A stretch of DNA of 34,143 nt, from positions 1 to 34,143 of the IMG/VR virus record IMGVR_UViG_3300020473_000075; one strand, 5' to 3'. Numbering within the stretch: position 1 is the first letter of the stretch; each line of letters starts with the position of its first letter. A program made the translations under genes and the position numbers. This DNA comes from a virus. A model generated the notes under the pieces. The model was not told the origin of the DNA. It worked only from the letters and a program-made list of their open reading frames with translations, and did not search any database. Shown in pieces: positions 6,464 to 15,497 of the stretch.

Positions 6464-8094
6464 TACGCTCGCTCCTCTACGACAAGCTGTGTACTACTAA
6501 CGGCTCGCCCGGCAATTCCAAAACCATCGTTCGATGTTCCAATACTGCCGTCGTTTTTGACGTAATAGGTCGTCCCTGCTGTGAGCGAGCCTTGAGTTGG
6601 GGTAGCGACAGAGCTAGGCAGTTGCACCGTAACTGTTTGGCCGTCAGATGCGCTATTTGAGGCAAACCCGATAAAATTTGTCGCAGTCACATTTGGTGCG
6701 CTACGACCAACACGAACGCCGTATGTCTTCGATGCGGCACTGCTGATTCGAGCGCGGACCAAAAAGCCATCAACGTCTGGTGAATACGCGACACTTAGTT
6801 CGTCAATCGCCGTATCAGTAGAAATTTCGTGTGGACCGTCAACGGCAAAGGAATCCGAAGCCGCTGTTGCTCCTGTGGTGACCGTGACAACCCAGTAGCT
6901 CAAGCGTTCGCTATTTGCGTCATCTGCTCCAAACAAGACAACTTTGTTAGTACCGGGGATTCCGCGTACTTCTTTGTGGTGAGTTGATGGGTAGGCAGAC
7001 TGAATTGTTTGCAGGGCTGACTTAGCGTAGCCGCCCTCCATGCCCAGCGTTCGCATGAATTTTCCATCCCACCATACGGCGCGATTGACGCCAGATTCGT
7101 AGCGAACTTGACCAGCATCGGAAAACCGTTCCGTGTCGCTCCAGTTGTCTTCGCCGTCTTCTGAAAATGTTGCGCTTGCTCCGGTTCCGCTGACAGACCC
7201 GTAATTCAGCCGTGGGCGGTATATGATGCCGCTGGTGTGGTAGGCTATGTGCAGGAACATCATTTTGTCTTCAGTTGGAAAATAAATCGGTGATGCGTAA
7301 TAGTTTCCGTATTGACCATCACTGCTAATTCCCACATCAACTTCACTTCCAGAAAAACTGAAGCTGTCACCAGTTGCGTCAGACCCCGTGGTCAATGCGC
7401 TGAATCTGACGTAAGAAGACGTGGAGGTGTTATGTGGGAAATGAGTGGCAACGGTTGCATCGTTTGTGTGCATGAAGATGCTCGAACCGTAGGCGTGATT
7501 CGCTCCAACCGGACTGCTAATGCCATCGATGTCCAAGCCGTTGCCAGACGAATACGAGATGGTGTTGATGCCAACGTAGTATGACGCGGCGGCGTCCTGT
7601 TGGTACTGCACTAAAAGGCGGTCATGGGTTGCGGAATAAAACGCCGAATAGGCACCGAGAACGCCAGAAACTTGCGTTGGTGCGACAGTCTCGGTAATCG
7701 CCATTGAGCTATCTAAAGCAAGAACCGAAGCGCGTGGTACGTTTGACGATGAGATGGTACTTCTTGCAACAAGCATGAATTTGTCGGCAGTCGTATTGTA
7801 ATCCATCACACCACGATCACTGACTGTTTCGCTCGATGGTGTGTATGCGCTGCCAATAACTTCAGTGATGGCGTTGGCAGAAACTTGCGACACAGTTCCG
7901 TTTGTATTCAAAATCAGCGTTTTCCCCGCCGTCACAGCGCCGCTTGCTGTAAGGTCGATGGTGCCGCCAGAAGCCGGAAGCCCAGTCAAGTTTGCGCCGC
8001 TGCCGTTTGGCGCGAGAACGTCGGTGCCAATGGTGAGGCCGAGCGCCGTGCGTGTTGCAGCGAGATCATCTGGATTAAAGGTTATTGTACCCAT
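6463..8094 (-). CDS. Large tail adhesin/receptor-binding protein
   Basis: This 543-aa protein begins MGTITFNPDDLAATRTALGLT, the same docking-like module as in the adhesin at 5374-6153. After a short Gly/Ala linker comes a region of recurring beta strands (about 80-460) with repeated VxxF/Y-D..F patterns such as DRGVMDYNTTADKFMLVARS and DVDGFLVRARISS, suggesting a beta-propeller or beta-rich receptor-binding domain. The C-terminus (LTAGTTYYVKNDGSIGTSND and following residues) is a short domain I associate with marine phage fibres. It is four bases from the T7-type fibre gene. It probably forms the host-recognition tip on that adaptor. Confidence 0.75.
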   Translation of the reverse strand: MGTITFNPDDLAATRTALGLTIGTDVLAPNGSGANLTGLPASGGTIDLTASGAVTAGKTLILNTNGTVSQVSANAITEVIGSAYTPSSETVSDRGVMDYNTTADKFMLVARSTISSSNVPRASVLALDSSMAITETVAPTQVSGVLGAYSAFYSATHDRLLVQYQQDAAASYYVGINTISYSSGNGLDIDGISSPVGANHAYGSSIFMHTNDATVATHFPHNTSTSSYVRFSALTTGSDATGDSFSFSGSEVDVGISSDGQYGNYYASPIYFPTEDKMMFLHIAYHTSGIIYRPRLNYGSVSGTGASATFSEDGEDNWSDTERFSDAGQVRYESGVNRAVWWDGKFMRTLGMEGGYAKSALQTIQSAYPSTHHKEVRGIPGTNKVVLFGADDANSERLSYWVVTVTTGATAASDSFAVDGPHEISTDTAIDELSVAYSPDVDGFLVRARISSAASKTYGVRVGRSAPNVTATNFIGFASNSASDGQTVTVQLPSSVATPTQGSLTAGTTYYVKNDGSIGTSNDGFGIAGRAVSSTQLVVEERA

Positions 8095-8095
8095 A

Positions 8096-8980
8096 TTAAG
8101 TCCCCACGATATGCCAAGTCGCGCCCGAGCTAACGGTCACGCTTGACCCGCTTGTGATTGTGATTGGTCCGGCGCTCATGCCGTTTGATCCGGTGGGAAC
8201 CGTCAGGCTGACGTTGCCGCTAATTTGATTTTTGTTGGTGCGGATAACGCTCGTTTCTCCGGTGCCGCCGCCGTCAAGAGCAGGACCACCACCTGTCACA
8301 GATGCAGCAGAAGCTGCCGCAGCGGTAGCGGAAGCAGCAGCATTGGTAGCTTGAGTCGTCGCTAGGGCAACTTGAGCCGTCGCTAACGTAACCTGAGCAG
8401 CACCATCAGTTGAAGCAGATGTCGCACTTGATGCGGCAGATGTAGCACTGGCAGCACTATTCGTTGCACTGGTCGCAGCGGCACTAGCAGATGTAGCAGC
8501 GGCTGAAGCATTTGTGGCGACACTGGATACCTGACTATCAGTATAAGCCTTAGTGGCTACATCTTGAGCGCCTGTAGGGTCAGCAATATTTATAATACGT
8601 TTGCTGTTTCCCTCGTACACATCAGAGGCGTTTAGCGTGATAGAGTCATTAGCTGTATCAAGCGACTCCTGCGCCATAAAGAACGCTTGTTCACTGTCTG
8701 TGTCTAAGTCTGTTTCGGTAAGCGTAGCTCCAGCTACATAATCAACCAAACGTGCAGAATGGTTGGTAGCCCGTCGTACTTCTACAACTTGACCATTGGT
8801 AGGTATGTTGCCAGCGGTAAACGTGATCGTGTTGGAGGTAGGAAAAGTGTAATGAGTCGTCAGGGTTTTCGTTACTCCATCTACCTTAACAACAATATCG
8901 CCCGTATCTCTGTAGCTAAATCCTAAAGTTATAGGGGTATTGTTACCGTCAGCGGTACTCCTGACGAGTGCAAAAGCCAT
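8096..8980 (-). CDS. Tail fibre with T7 gp17 N-terminal domain (adaptor)
   Basis: This 294-aa protein starts at the ATG at 8980 behind TTAAGGAAAA. Residues 1-115 match the T7 fibre N-terminal domain (pattern NTPITLGFSYRDTGDIVVKV...VRRATNHSARLVDY...LDTDSEQAFFMAQE) that binds the tail. The middle (about 150-230) is a low-complexity Ala/Ser/Thr shaft with repeated SAAATSATN-like units. The C-terminus is a short beta-rich piece. It is much shorter than T7 gp17 (553 aa) and lacks a large tip, so it probably acts as an adaptor for the two adhesins that follow. Palindrome copy C stands just upstream. Confidence 0.9.
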   Translation of the reverse strand: MAFALVRSTADGNNTPITLGFSYRDTGDIVVKVDGVTKTLTTHYTFPTSNTITFTAGNIPTNGQVVEVRRATNHSARLVDYVAGATLTETDLDTDSEQAFFMAQESLDTANDSITLNASDVYEGNSKRIINIADPTGAQDVATKAYTDSQVSSVATNASAAATSASAAATSATNSAASATSAASSATSASTDGAAQVTLATAQVALATTQATNAAASATAAAASAASVTGGGPALDGGGTGETSVIRTNKNQISGNVSLTVPTGSNGMSAGPITITSGSSVTVSSGATWHIVGT

Positions 8981-8998
8981 TTAAATTTTCCTTAAATA

Positions 8999-9024
8999 TA
9001 ATTCCGAAGTTGCCTTCGGTTTTA
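8999..9024. repeat. Dispersed palindrome copy C
   Basis: Stem CCGAAG (9004-9009), loop TTGC, stem CTTCGG (9014-9019), left flank TAATT and right flank TTTTA. It overlaps the stop codon of the gp16-like gene and lies just upstream of the tail fibre ribosome-binding site, in the interval where T7 has promoter phi17. Read on the plus strand it has a terminator-like T tract, but the genes run on the minus strand. Confidence 0.85.
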
Positions 9025-12000
9025 TTCACTTAATCGATCTACAATAGTGTTTATGAACAAAGCGTTTTGATACGGAAGCCAATCCATAAAATCGCTGCCT
9101 TCAGTATCTGCGTGAGTTGCTATTTTAAAAGGTATCTTACCTAACCCTAGTAACTTATCAGCCGTGGATACGGTAGGGTTTCCAGACCACAGGCTTGTAG
9201 CCATGCCCGTGCTTCTGCCGTACTTGGAGAACATCGGATCTAAACCAATAAACTCTAAAGTAGAGTCAGTTAAACCCGGTATAAGAGAAGCGTAGGCAGA
9301 TCGCTGAAACGCTGCTTTGGCAATAGCGTCCAACTCAAACAATTCAGGGTCTTCTCCTCCTGTGCGTAGATAGGTCTGACCCATGTACGCAAGACCACCA
9401 ATCAAAGAGGTCGTCATAAAGGCTGATAAGTGTGCAAAGTCTCTACGGTGTACTGCTTGCAGAGTTTGCTTTGCATACGACACAAGCATAAAAGTTCTAA
9501 ATTGAGTTATGACTTTACCAAGTGCTGTGGTCATCCAATAACCCATCGCACCTACGTCGTTGGTCTGAATGACACGGTTTGTCCATCTGTATATACCGTT
9601 GGCAAACTCTTCGCGCAGATTGATAGGCCAATCCTGCATATTGAGATCAGTTAGCTTACCGTTGCTAAAGGATGCTTTCCTTAATTGGCCCATAATTTGA
9701 TCGGTTACTTCATCCGACCAGCCGACTTCTCTGAAATTCATGCGGTCACTTTCCTTTAGAGGCTTGTTAGCCAGTGTCCCTAGCTTCCCTATAAAGGTCT
9801 TTCCCGCTAAACGCTGTGAGTACATTGTGATAGGGGTCATACCAGACAGTACGCTGGTAATGCGTTTACCCTTTACACCAATCTCTAACGCTTTCTTCTG
9901 TGCTTCCGTCAGGTTGCTACCAATAACTTCGCCACCTGTAGTGCCTGTATATCTTTCAGACATTGAAGCATAACGTACCCAGTCTGTGCCTATACCTGTC
10001 AGAGACTCAACGTCTCTCAGGATAGCGTCATCCTTAATCTGTCCTGTTGCCATATCACGCTGCACGGCTCTGAGAGCAGGCATGTTAGTTACCATCGCTC
10101 TCCACCCGCCCAACGAGCCTATGTTCCCTAGCTCTGCAAGCTGTGCGAAACCAACTTGGTTCATAACGCGCATGTAGTTGTAGTCTAGGAGAAGCTGCGT
10201 AAAAGTATCGGCAGTGGCAGACCTGTCGTGCAGGGGTTTACCCAGCAATGACCGTATCATTACCTGTGCGCGTTTAACGTCTCTGTTTACTCTCGCTTTG
10301 TTCTTTGGATCGAGGACAGCATCGTCTGTGGCTTGTCGTAGTATCTGATCGAACTCTGCTTCATCAGTGATACCTAGAACTCTGGCAGCGGCGATACGTC
10401 CCGACATCTCCCGTGCATATTTATCCATGCCTGAGTAGGCGTTACTGTCGTACAGGTCTTCCATACGTAGAAGATTACCGTTGACCGTAGCCTCGAATGT
10501 CTCATCGATGTCTAATTTACGGCTTAGACTACTTCCTTTTGTAGCCTTCTTTGATAGCAGTCCGTTGATAGTCTCGAATAATTCTTCGGAGTATTCTGTA
10601 CTGCCATACATTTCCCTTTCATTCTCGAAAAACTTTCGGACATCATCGATGTTCTGTTTTGATACCTGCCCAAAGTTTGCAGCGGTTCCAGCATCAGCCC
10701 TCTTGATACCTTGCACATATAAACGTGCCAGAGCTTTTGCTGTAGCTTCGTCCAGCTTTAGGCCGCGAGGTTTTGACAGGTATGCTTGAGCAACAAAGTC
10801 TACAAAGTTCTCTTCGCCGCCAGCCTTCTGAACCATCTGTCCAAGTTTGCTGATGGATATGCGACGAGGTACGTAGAGGTCGTTGAAGTCAATCTCATCT
10901 GCGTTCTTTACCCCTGCATCTTTTAGGTCTTGCAGGATTCTACGCATCATCTGTCGATACGAGTCTCGCGCCTCTTTGACTAACTTCTTCTGAACATTGT
11001 TGAGGTTGTCTAAGCCATCTATGAAATCGTCACCTTCGCGCCTGACAGCTTGTTCTATAAGTTGTCCGAAGAGGTCACGCTCGTTACCAAAGAAACGTGT
11101 GCCAGCTTCGTTAGCAAACTCCTTTTCGAGAACGAACAGTCTTGCTCCAAAGCTACCGTGATAGGTTTGGTACAGTCTGTCTCCAAGCTCTGTAGCACTG
11201 ATCTTATTGACCTGTCCGTCTCGGACATCAGCCACGACATCTTGAGCTAAACGAGACAACCTAGTTTTAATAATTTCGCTAGGAGATGTTTTAATGGCGT
11301 TTGCCATATCGAACCTGATCGGAATCTTTATATCCGTAAAAGGCAGACGAAAGTGTGACATAGCAGTAGGTGCCAGATCAGCGTCCGGTCCTTTAGCGTT
11401 GTCTACTACTTCTGCCCTAGCAGGTTTGAGGGTGTCTCTCTGTTGTTGTGTAAGAGGGATGCCAGCTTCATCGGCCTGACGTACAAACTGCGTATTTTCT
11501 ACGTCCGTTAGCTTACGTCCTAACGCTGTACCAAAACCTCCCAGCGCACCACCAGCGGCTGTGACCATCAGGATATTCTGTATTGCATCAGAGGTTGTCA
11601 GTGTCTCTTTGTTAGCACTCACAAACCCTTCTAGTGCCGCACCTTCTACAGCACTGATACCTGCCATAGATGCAATCCTACTTGATCGAGTTGCCTGTCC
11701 TATACGGCTGGCAATACCAAACCCGCCTAGCGTTCCTGTACCTAAGCTGGTTATCCACAGTGCAGGATCACCTACGTTGAGAAGAACCCTCGATGCTGTA
11801 CCTGTCCAACCGTGATCCGACAGCTTCTGAGCAAGCTCTTGCTCCTCTAGGATGTCTGCTACAGTTCTGTCCCATTCGTTCTGGTTCTGAACATCAGCAA
11901 GTGCGTGGAAGTTCTGTGGCTGTACACCGCGCTCCTGTGCAGCATCGAACATCTCAGGCGTTGCAACAAAGTCGAGATCGATCTCCGCTGTGCCTTCAGT

Positions 12001-12153
12001 AGCCAGTTGGTAAGCTGTAGGTATTAACCAGTCTTGCTCGATGATCTGCAGGAACAGATCGCTGACTGGTTCTGTAGGTTTTGTTTCTTCTTGTGGGGCA
12101 GGTGCTAGGGATGTGTCTTGTTCAATATTTAAAACATTAAACAGTTCTGACAT
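9022..12153 (-). CDS. Internal virion protein D (T7 gp16-like)
   Basis: At 1043 aa it is the largest gene. It sits directly before the fibre gene, as T7 gene 16 does. In T7 this protein is ejected into the cell and forms the periplasmic/inner-membrane channel. Visible features are an acidic Pro-rich N-terminus, two Gly-rich hydrophobic segments (about 130-150 ITSLGTGTLGGFGIA and about 192-212 ILMVTAAGGALGGFGTALG) and a long helical remainder. I see no N-terminal lytic transglycosylase domain (no catalytic ES or GAxGLxQ motif), and it is shorter than T7 gp16 (1318 aa). Assignment is from size, order and general features. Confidence 0.8.
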   Translation of the reverse strand: MSELFNVLNIEQDTSLAPAPQEETKPTEPVSDLFLQIIEQDWLIPTAYQLATEGTAEIDLDFVATPEMFDAAQERGVQPQNFHALADVQNQNEWDRTVADILEEQELAQKLSDHGWTGTASRVLLNVGDPALWITSLGTGTLGGFGIASRIGQATRSSRIASMAGISAVEGAALEGFVSANKETLTTSDAIQNILMVTAAGGALGGFGTALGRKLTDVENTQFVRQADEAGIPLTQQQRDTLKPARAEVVDNAKGPDADLAPTAMSHFRLPFTDIKIPIRFDMANAIKTSPSEIIKTRLSRLAQDVVADVRDGQVNKISATELGDRLYQTYHGSFGARLFVLEKEFANEAGTRFFGNERDLFGQLIEQAVRREGDDFIDGLDNLNNVQKKLVKEARDSYRQMMRRILQDLKDAGVKNADEIDFNDLYVPRRISISKLGQMVQKAGGEENFVDFVAQAYLSKPRGLKLDEATAKALARLYVQGIKRADAGTAANFGQVSKQNIDDVRKFFENEREMYGSTEYSEELFETINGLLSKKATKGSSLSRKLDIDETFEATVNGNLLRMEDLYDSNAYSGMDKYAREMSGRIAAARVLGITDEAEFDQILRQATDDAVLDPKNKARVNRDVKRAQVMIRSLLGKPLHDRSATADTFTQLLLDYNYMRVMNQVGFAQLAELGNIGSLGGWRAMVTNMPALRAVQRDMATGQIKDDAILRDVESLTGIGTDWVRYASMSERYTGTTGGEVIGSNLTEAQKKALEIGVKGKRITSVLSGMTPITMYSQRLAGKTFIGKLGTLANKPLKESDRMNFREVGWSDEVTDQIMGQLRKASFSNGKLTDLNMQDWPINLREEFANGIYRWTNRVIQTNDVGAMGYWMTTALGKVITQFRTFMLVSYAKQTLQAVHRRDFAHLSAFMTTSLIGGLAYMGQTYLRTGGEDPELFELDAIAKAAFQRSAYASLIPGLTDSTLEFIGLDPMFSKYGRSTGMATSLWSGNPTVSTADKLLGLGKIPFKIATHADTEGSDFMDWLPYQNALFINTIVDRLSE

Positions 12154-12158
12154 TATTA

Positions 12159-14393
12159 TTACCGACCTGTGCGTTCTTTAGTAATACGTACTGCTTCTGC
12201 TATCATACCTTGTCGTCTATCAATGGTCTCTTTTGTTACCTGTGCCGCATATCTTGCTGCATCACCGGGTTTTACAATGAACATAGAAGACTGTGTGGTA
12301 GAATAACTAAGTCCTATAGGCGTTCCTGTTTCAGCATGAATGTACATAAACCTATCGCCGTTAATAGGATCGTTTGTGATAGATAGTTCATCTCTTGGTA
12401 TTTTGTTACGTGCAGCAAATTCATCCATCTGTGCCGCGAGGTAAGCAGGTAACGTAAGGTCTTTTAGTAGCTCCATATTCTTTGGTGATCGAGCCATTAG
12501 AACATGCTCAACACCATTGTGACTGAAGCCAACTAAACGAGGAATGATATCTTTTTTAAGTATATCTACTAACCCATCCCCCTCGTAACTGTTGTAAATT
12601 AATTCGGCTCTATGCTTCAGTATCTGTCTTAGGCGACCCCGCATGTAAGGAGGTAAATTGGCATCACCAAAACTACCTGTCTTTGCAATATCGTTATCAA
12701 TAGAGGAAAGAGCGTCGTCTATATTTTTCTTATTTGCACTTGTTATGCGGAAATCTTTTGTATTAGACCACATAATTTGTAACTGTTCTTTGATGTTTTC
12801 AGCGTTGATTTTACCAATCACTCTTTGCGCGTTAAAGGTCTCAAAGAACCTACGCATAGGGTCGTCAACAGGTAAGTAATGATCGACAAGTGTAGGGTCT
12901 AAAATTTTCAGAGCCTGATAAGTTTCGTATAAACTTTCTTTTCCATCGTTATTCCAGAATACGGAGAATATCTGATCTTTGTTTCCTCCATTCAGGATAG
13001 ACTTGAAGTTATCAAACTCACCTTTGTAATAGTTAAGACCTTCATCTTCACCAATGCGCGACAGCATTGAAAAGATTTTTATCTTCTTATCTAGTGATGC
13101 TATTGGGTTGCCTGTAGCGTCCGTTTCTTGACTGACGCTGGCTATAAGTTTGTTTATTGCAAGAGGTTTGATCTTGTCCCGTTTTCCTTCTACACCGTCA
13201 CTTGCAATAGTGCTGCCCTGTACCTGCGAGTACCAACCAACAGATTTACCTGCACGTAAGTCAGCGACAAGTTTGTCTGCTAAATAGTTACTATTGTCGT
13301 TTTCCTTTAACTTATTCTTCGCTTTCTGTGCTTCATTAAACAGAGCCAGAGCTTCATCCCGAACAAGTTTAGTACCCTTCTCTCCAGTGTTACCAAGCGT
13401 AGTATAAAGCCCTTTATCCAGTAGAAGGCTTGGTACTTGTCCAGTGCTACCTTCCAAGGCGTGCATCGCGATATTAAACTGACCTATCGCATCCTGTGTT
13501 CGACCGTTAGCGGCAGAGACTTTGGCGTTAATTATTATATCTTTAACAAGATTTAACTTAATCTGTTTGAAGTACGCTCTAGGGACGTTGTTATTTCTTG
13601 AAAACTCTTCTAAGGAAGTCTCAAGGCGTCCATGAAAATTATCATAGTAATGCCTACTATCTCTGCCTTCCTCTTGATCTATTTCAGCGAAGTCTTGCAG
13701 CATAGTATAAAGATTCGTTGCTGCGGTCTGTACACGGGCAGAGTCATCTAACTGTTCGCGTACTTGTACAAACTCATCACGCTTCTCCTTAGACCATTTA
13801 GCAAGAACGGTAGAAGCACCATTAGCCAAGTCTAAGTTCTGAGCATTCGTACTGCGAAATTGGTTTGTGATACGCGCTATGTGTTGCTCAAGGGGAAAGG
13901 TCTGGCGTTGGTTGAAGGGTTGGCTTTTATAGTCATCGAGGATTCTTTTGTAATCTTCTGCACCCTTGCCAACTGTTAGATAGTTGGTCGCAGCCGCTGC
14001 GCCAAAGGCATAGTTAAAACTACGTTCCTTTAGAACCGTATCTAGTCGCGGAATGTTACCAGCCTGTCGCTGTCTTTCGATATCCTCGAAGCTCATACCT
14101 TGAGCCAGATACCCGTTAATAATCGAGTCTGCTTCTCTTGCGGCTTGGCTTTCGTATTTCTTACGGTTCTGCTCTTGATAACTCTGTAGTTTTTTTCCAA
14201 GCGCACTTGCCAATGCAGATGCTTTACCCATCGGGGTATTTTCTATACTAGGCATCTGCGGCGCTATAACAGGAGGATTAGGAATCGATGGAGTAAACTG
14301 AGGTGCATCGCCTATACTAAGGGACCGTAACGCTGTACTGCTTACACCTCTGGCATTAGGGTTCTTTCTTAAACCTGTATCCTTTCTCGCCAT
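12159..14393 (-). CDS. Internal virion protein C (T7 gp15-like)
   Basis: This 744-aa, mostly helical, charged and hydrophilic protein starts at an ATG overlapping the previous stop (TAATG at 14393). Position and length match T7 gp15 (747 aa), part of the internal core and the DNA-ejection channel. The N-terminus is Pro/Asn-rich (TPSIPNPPVIAPQMPSIENT), followed by a coiled-coil-like ALGKKLQSYQEQNRKKYESQ at about residues 65-85. No enzymatic motif is seen. Confidence 0.85.
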   Translation of the reverse strand: MARKDTGLRKNPNARGVSSTALRSLSIGDAPQFTPSIPNPPVIAPQMPSIENTPMGKASALASALGKKLQSYQEQNRKKYESQAAREADSIINGYLAQGMSFEDIERQRQAGNIPRLDTVLKERSFNYAFGAAAATNYLTVGKGAEDYKRILDDYKSQPFNQRQTFPLEQHIARITNQFRSTNAQNLDLANGASTVLAKWSKEKRDEFVQVREQLDDSARVQTAATNLYTMLQDFAEIDQEEGRDSRHYYDNFHGRLETSLEEFSRNNNVPRAYFKQIKLNLVKDIIINAKVSAANGRTQDAIGQFNIAMHALEGSTGQVPSLLLDKGLYTTLGNTGEKGTKLVRDEALALFNEAQKAKNKLKENDNSNYLADKLVADLRAGKSVGWYSQVQGSTIASDGVEGKRDKIKPLAINKLIASVSQETDATGNPIASLDKKIKIFSMLSRIGEDEGLNYYKGEFDNFKSILNGGNKDQIFSVFWNNDGKESLYETYQALKILDPTLVDHYLPVDDPMRRFFETFNAQRVIGKINAENIKEQLQIMWSNTKDFRITSANKKNIDDALSSIDNDIAKTGSFGDANLPPYMRGRLRQILKHRAELIYNSYEGDGLVDILKKDIIPRLVGFSHNGVEHVLMARSPKNMELLKDLTLPAYLAAQMDEFAARNKIPRDELSITNDPINGDRFMYIHAETGTPIGLSYSTTQSSMFIVKPGDAARYAAQVTKETIDRRQGMIAEAVRITKERTGR

Positions 14394-15004
14394 TAAATGT
14401 AATCTCCCACACTAGCCCGTCCGCTATAACCACCGGACCATAACGAACCAGTAGCAAAGTCATTATCAACGGAACGCATACGAGTAGGGTCTTTGTAATA
14501 ACCCAACCCTGCTGATGCTATATCAACACCAAGTTCTAATATGCTTGGCCCAGCAACCGGAGTTATCTGTGCATTACGCGACAGGTAGTTTAGGTACGCC
14601 GTCTCACGGTTCGATGACATTTCTGCAACCATGTCGGTCTCGTATTGTTGTAACCGTGCCTGTCCTACCCCACCTTGAAACGCAATATCGTGCATAATTG
14701 TTTCAGGACTGCGGCCAGACATACCAAACTGTCCGTAACCCATTTGATCTAGTTCAGCTTGAGTTTGTCCCTGTACTTGTTTCTTTTCGACAGCTTGTTC
14801 AAATGATTTAGCACCAATTTTTCTGCGTTCTGTACCTTGCTTTCGATCAATGGCTTTCAGTTGTGATTTGTACCCGGCATAAGCAGAGTCATCGATACGT
14901 TGGTTCGTTCGTGTCTGTGCTTTAGCCATATTATCTGACGCCACATAACCTGTAACAGCACTCACAACAGCAAGTGCTAAAGTGGCTTCGGCAACACCAC
15001 ACAT
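14393..15004 (-). CDS. Internal virion protein B (T7 gp14-like)
   Basis: This 203-aa protein (T7 gp14 is 196 aa) starts at the ATG right after the preceding stop (TAAATG). An N-terminal hydrophobic segment (about residues 6-22, EATLALAVVSAVTGYVAS) is followed by a helical basic region and by GMSGRSPETIMHDIAFQGG, the pattern of gp14 relatives (G.SGRSP). In T7, gp14 inserts into the outer membrane during ejection. Order gp13-gp14-gp15-gp16 is conserved. Confidence 0.85.
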   Translation of the reverse strand: MCGVAEATLALAVVSAVTGYVASDNMAKAQTRTNQRIDDSAYAGYKSQLKAIDRKQGTERRKIGAKSFEQAVEKKQVQGQTQAELDQMGYGQFGMSGRSPETIMHDIAFQGGVGQARLQQYETDMVAEMSSNRETAYLNYLSRNAQITPVAGPSILELGVDIASAGLGYYKDPTRMRSVDNDFATGSLWSGGYSGRASVGDYI

Positions 15005-15496
15005 TTACGAACACTCCTTCAAAAATAAATAAAAATCTTCACCGTTGAACCCGTATTTATGAGAGGTCACAACATTAAAGCCACACATCTGTAGCCACTT
15101 TTGACTTTGCCAGTGCGGGGCATGAACAAAATTGTACAGAGCCTCATAGTCTCTGCTTATATGCTTAACCCAATCCCTGCTAAATCGAGCAACCTTAACA
15201 TAAAGGTCTTCGATAGCAGGTGTAGCGACTAACCAAGGTATTCCAAAGTTGTCTACAATTTGAGAATCACTTACACCCCAAACAGCAATGACCTTACCCT
15301 CTAAGACGAGAGAATACTTTTCTTTGGATACATCTGTAGAATATTGAACAGCATCTAAAGTTGTCTTACCCGGTCCCATAATTGCTGCAAGTTCTAATAC
15401 GTCACTGTCTCGCAGGTTTGGGACAATAGTTTCTACATCTTTCTCTTCTAATGGGCGTACATACAAATCTAAATCGTTAGCAGTAATTTTTGGCAA
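15005..15496 (-). CDS. Internal protein gp13-like (acetyltransferase-like, DUF2833)
   Basis: This 163-aa protein has a GNAT-like layout: an N-terminal VRPLEEKDVETIVPNLRDSD, a central SLVLEGKVIAVWGVSDSQ beta hairpin and a C-terminal FVHAPHWQSQKWLQMCGFNV, as in T7 gp13 and DUF2833 proteins. T7 gp13 is needed for virion assembly. The TTG at 15496 lies one base after the gp12 stop. No acetyltransferase activity is implied. Confidence 0.8.
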   Translation of the reverse strand: MPKITANDLDLYVRPLEEKDVETIVPNLRDSDVLELAAIMGPGKTTLDAVQYSTDVSKEKYSLVLEGKVIAVWGVSDSQIVDNFGIPWLVATPAIEDLYVKVARFSRDWVKHISRDYEALYNFVHAPHWQSQKWLQMCGFNVVTSHKYGFNGEDFYLFLKECS

Positions 15497-15497
15497 T

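Noticed and set aside
8280-8520. Tandem DNA repeat or CRISPR-like array in the fibre gene
   Set aside because: The repetition is codon-level Ala/Ser/Thr low complexity of a fibre shaft, without regular spacers. No CRISPR array is present anywhere.
8999-9024. Copies C, D and G as intrinsic terminators of the phage genes
   Set aside because: Their T tract is on the plus strand, while genes are on the minus strand, where AATTA follows the stem. Only copy B has the right polarity.
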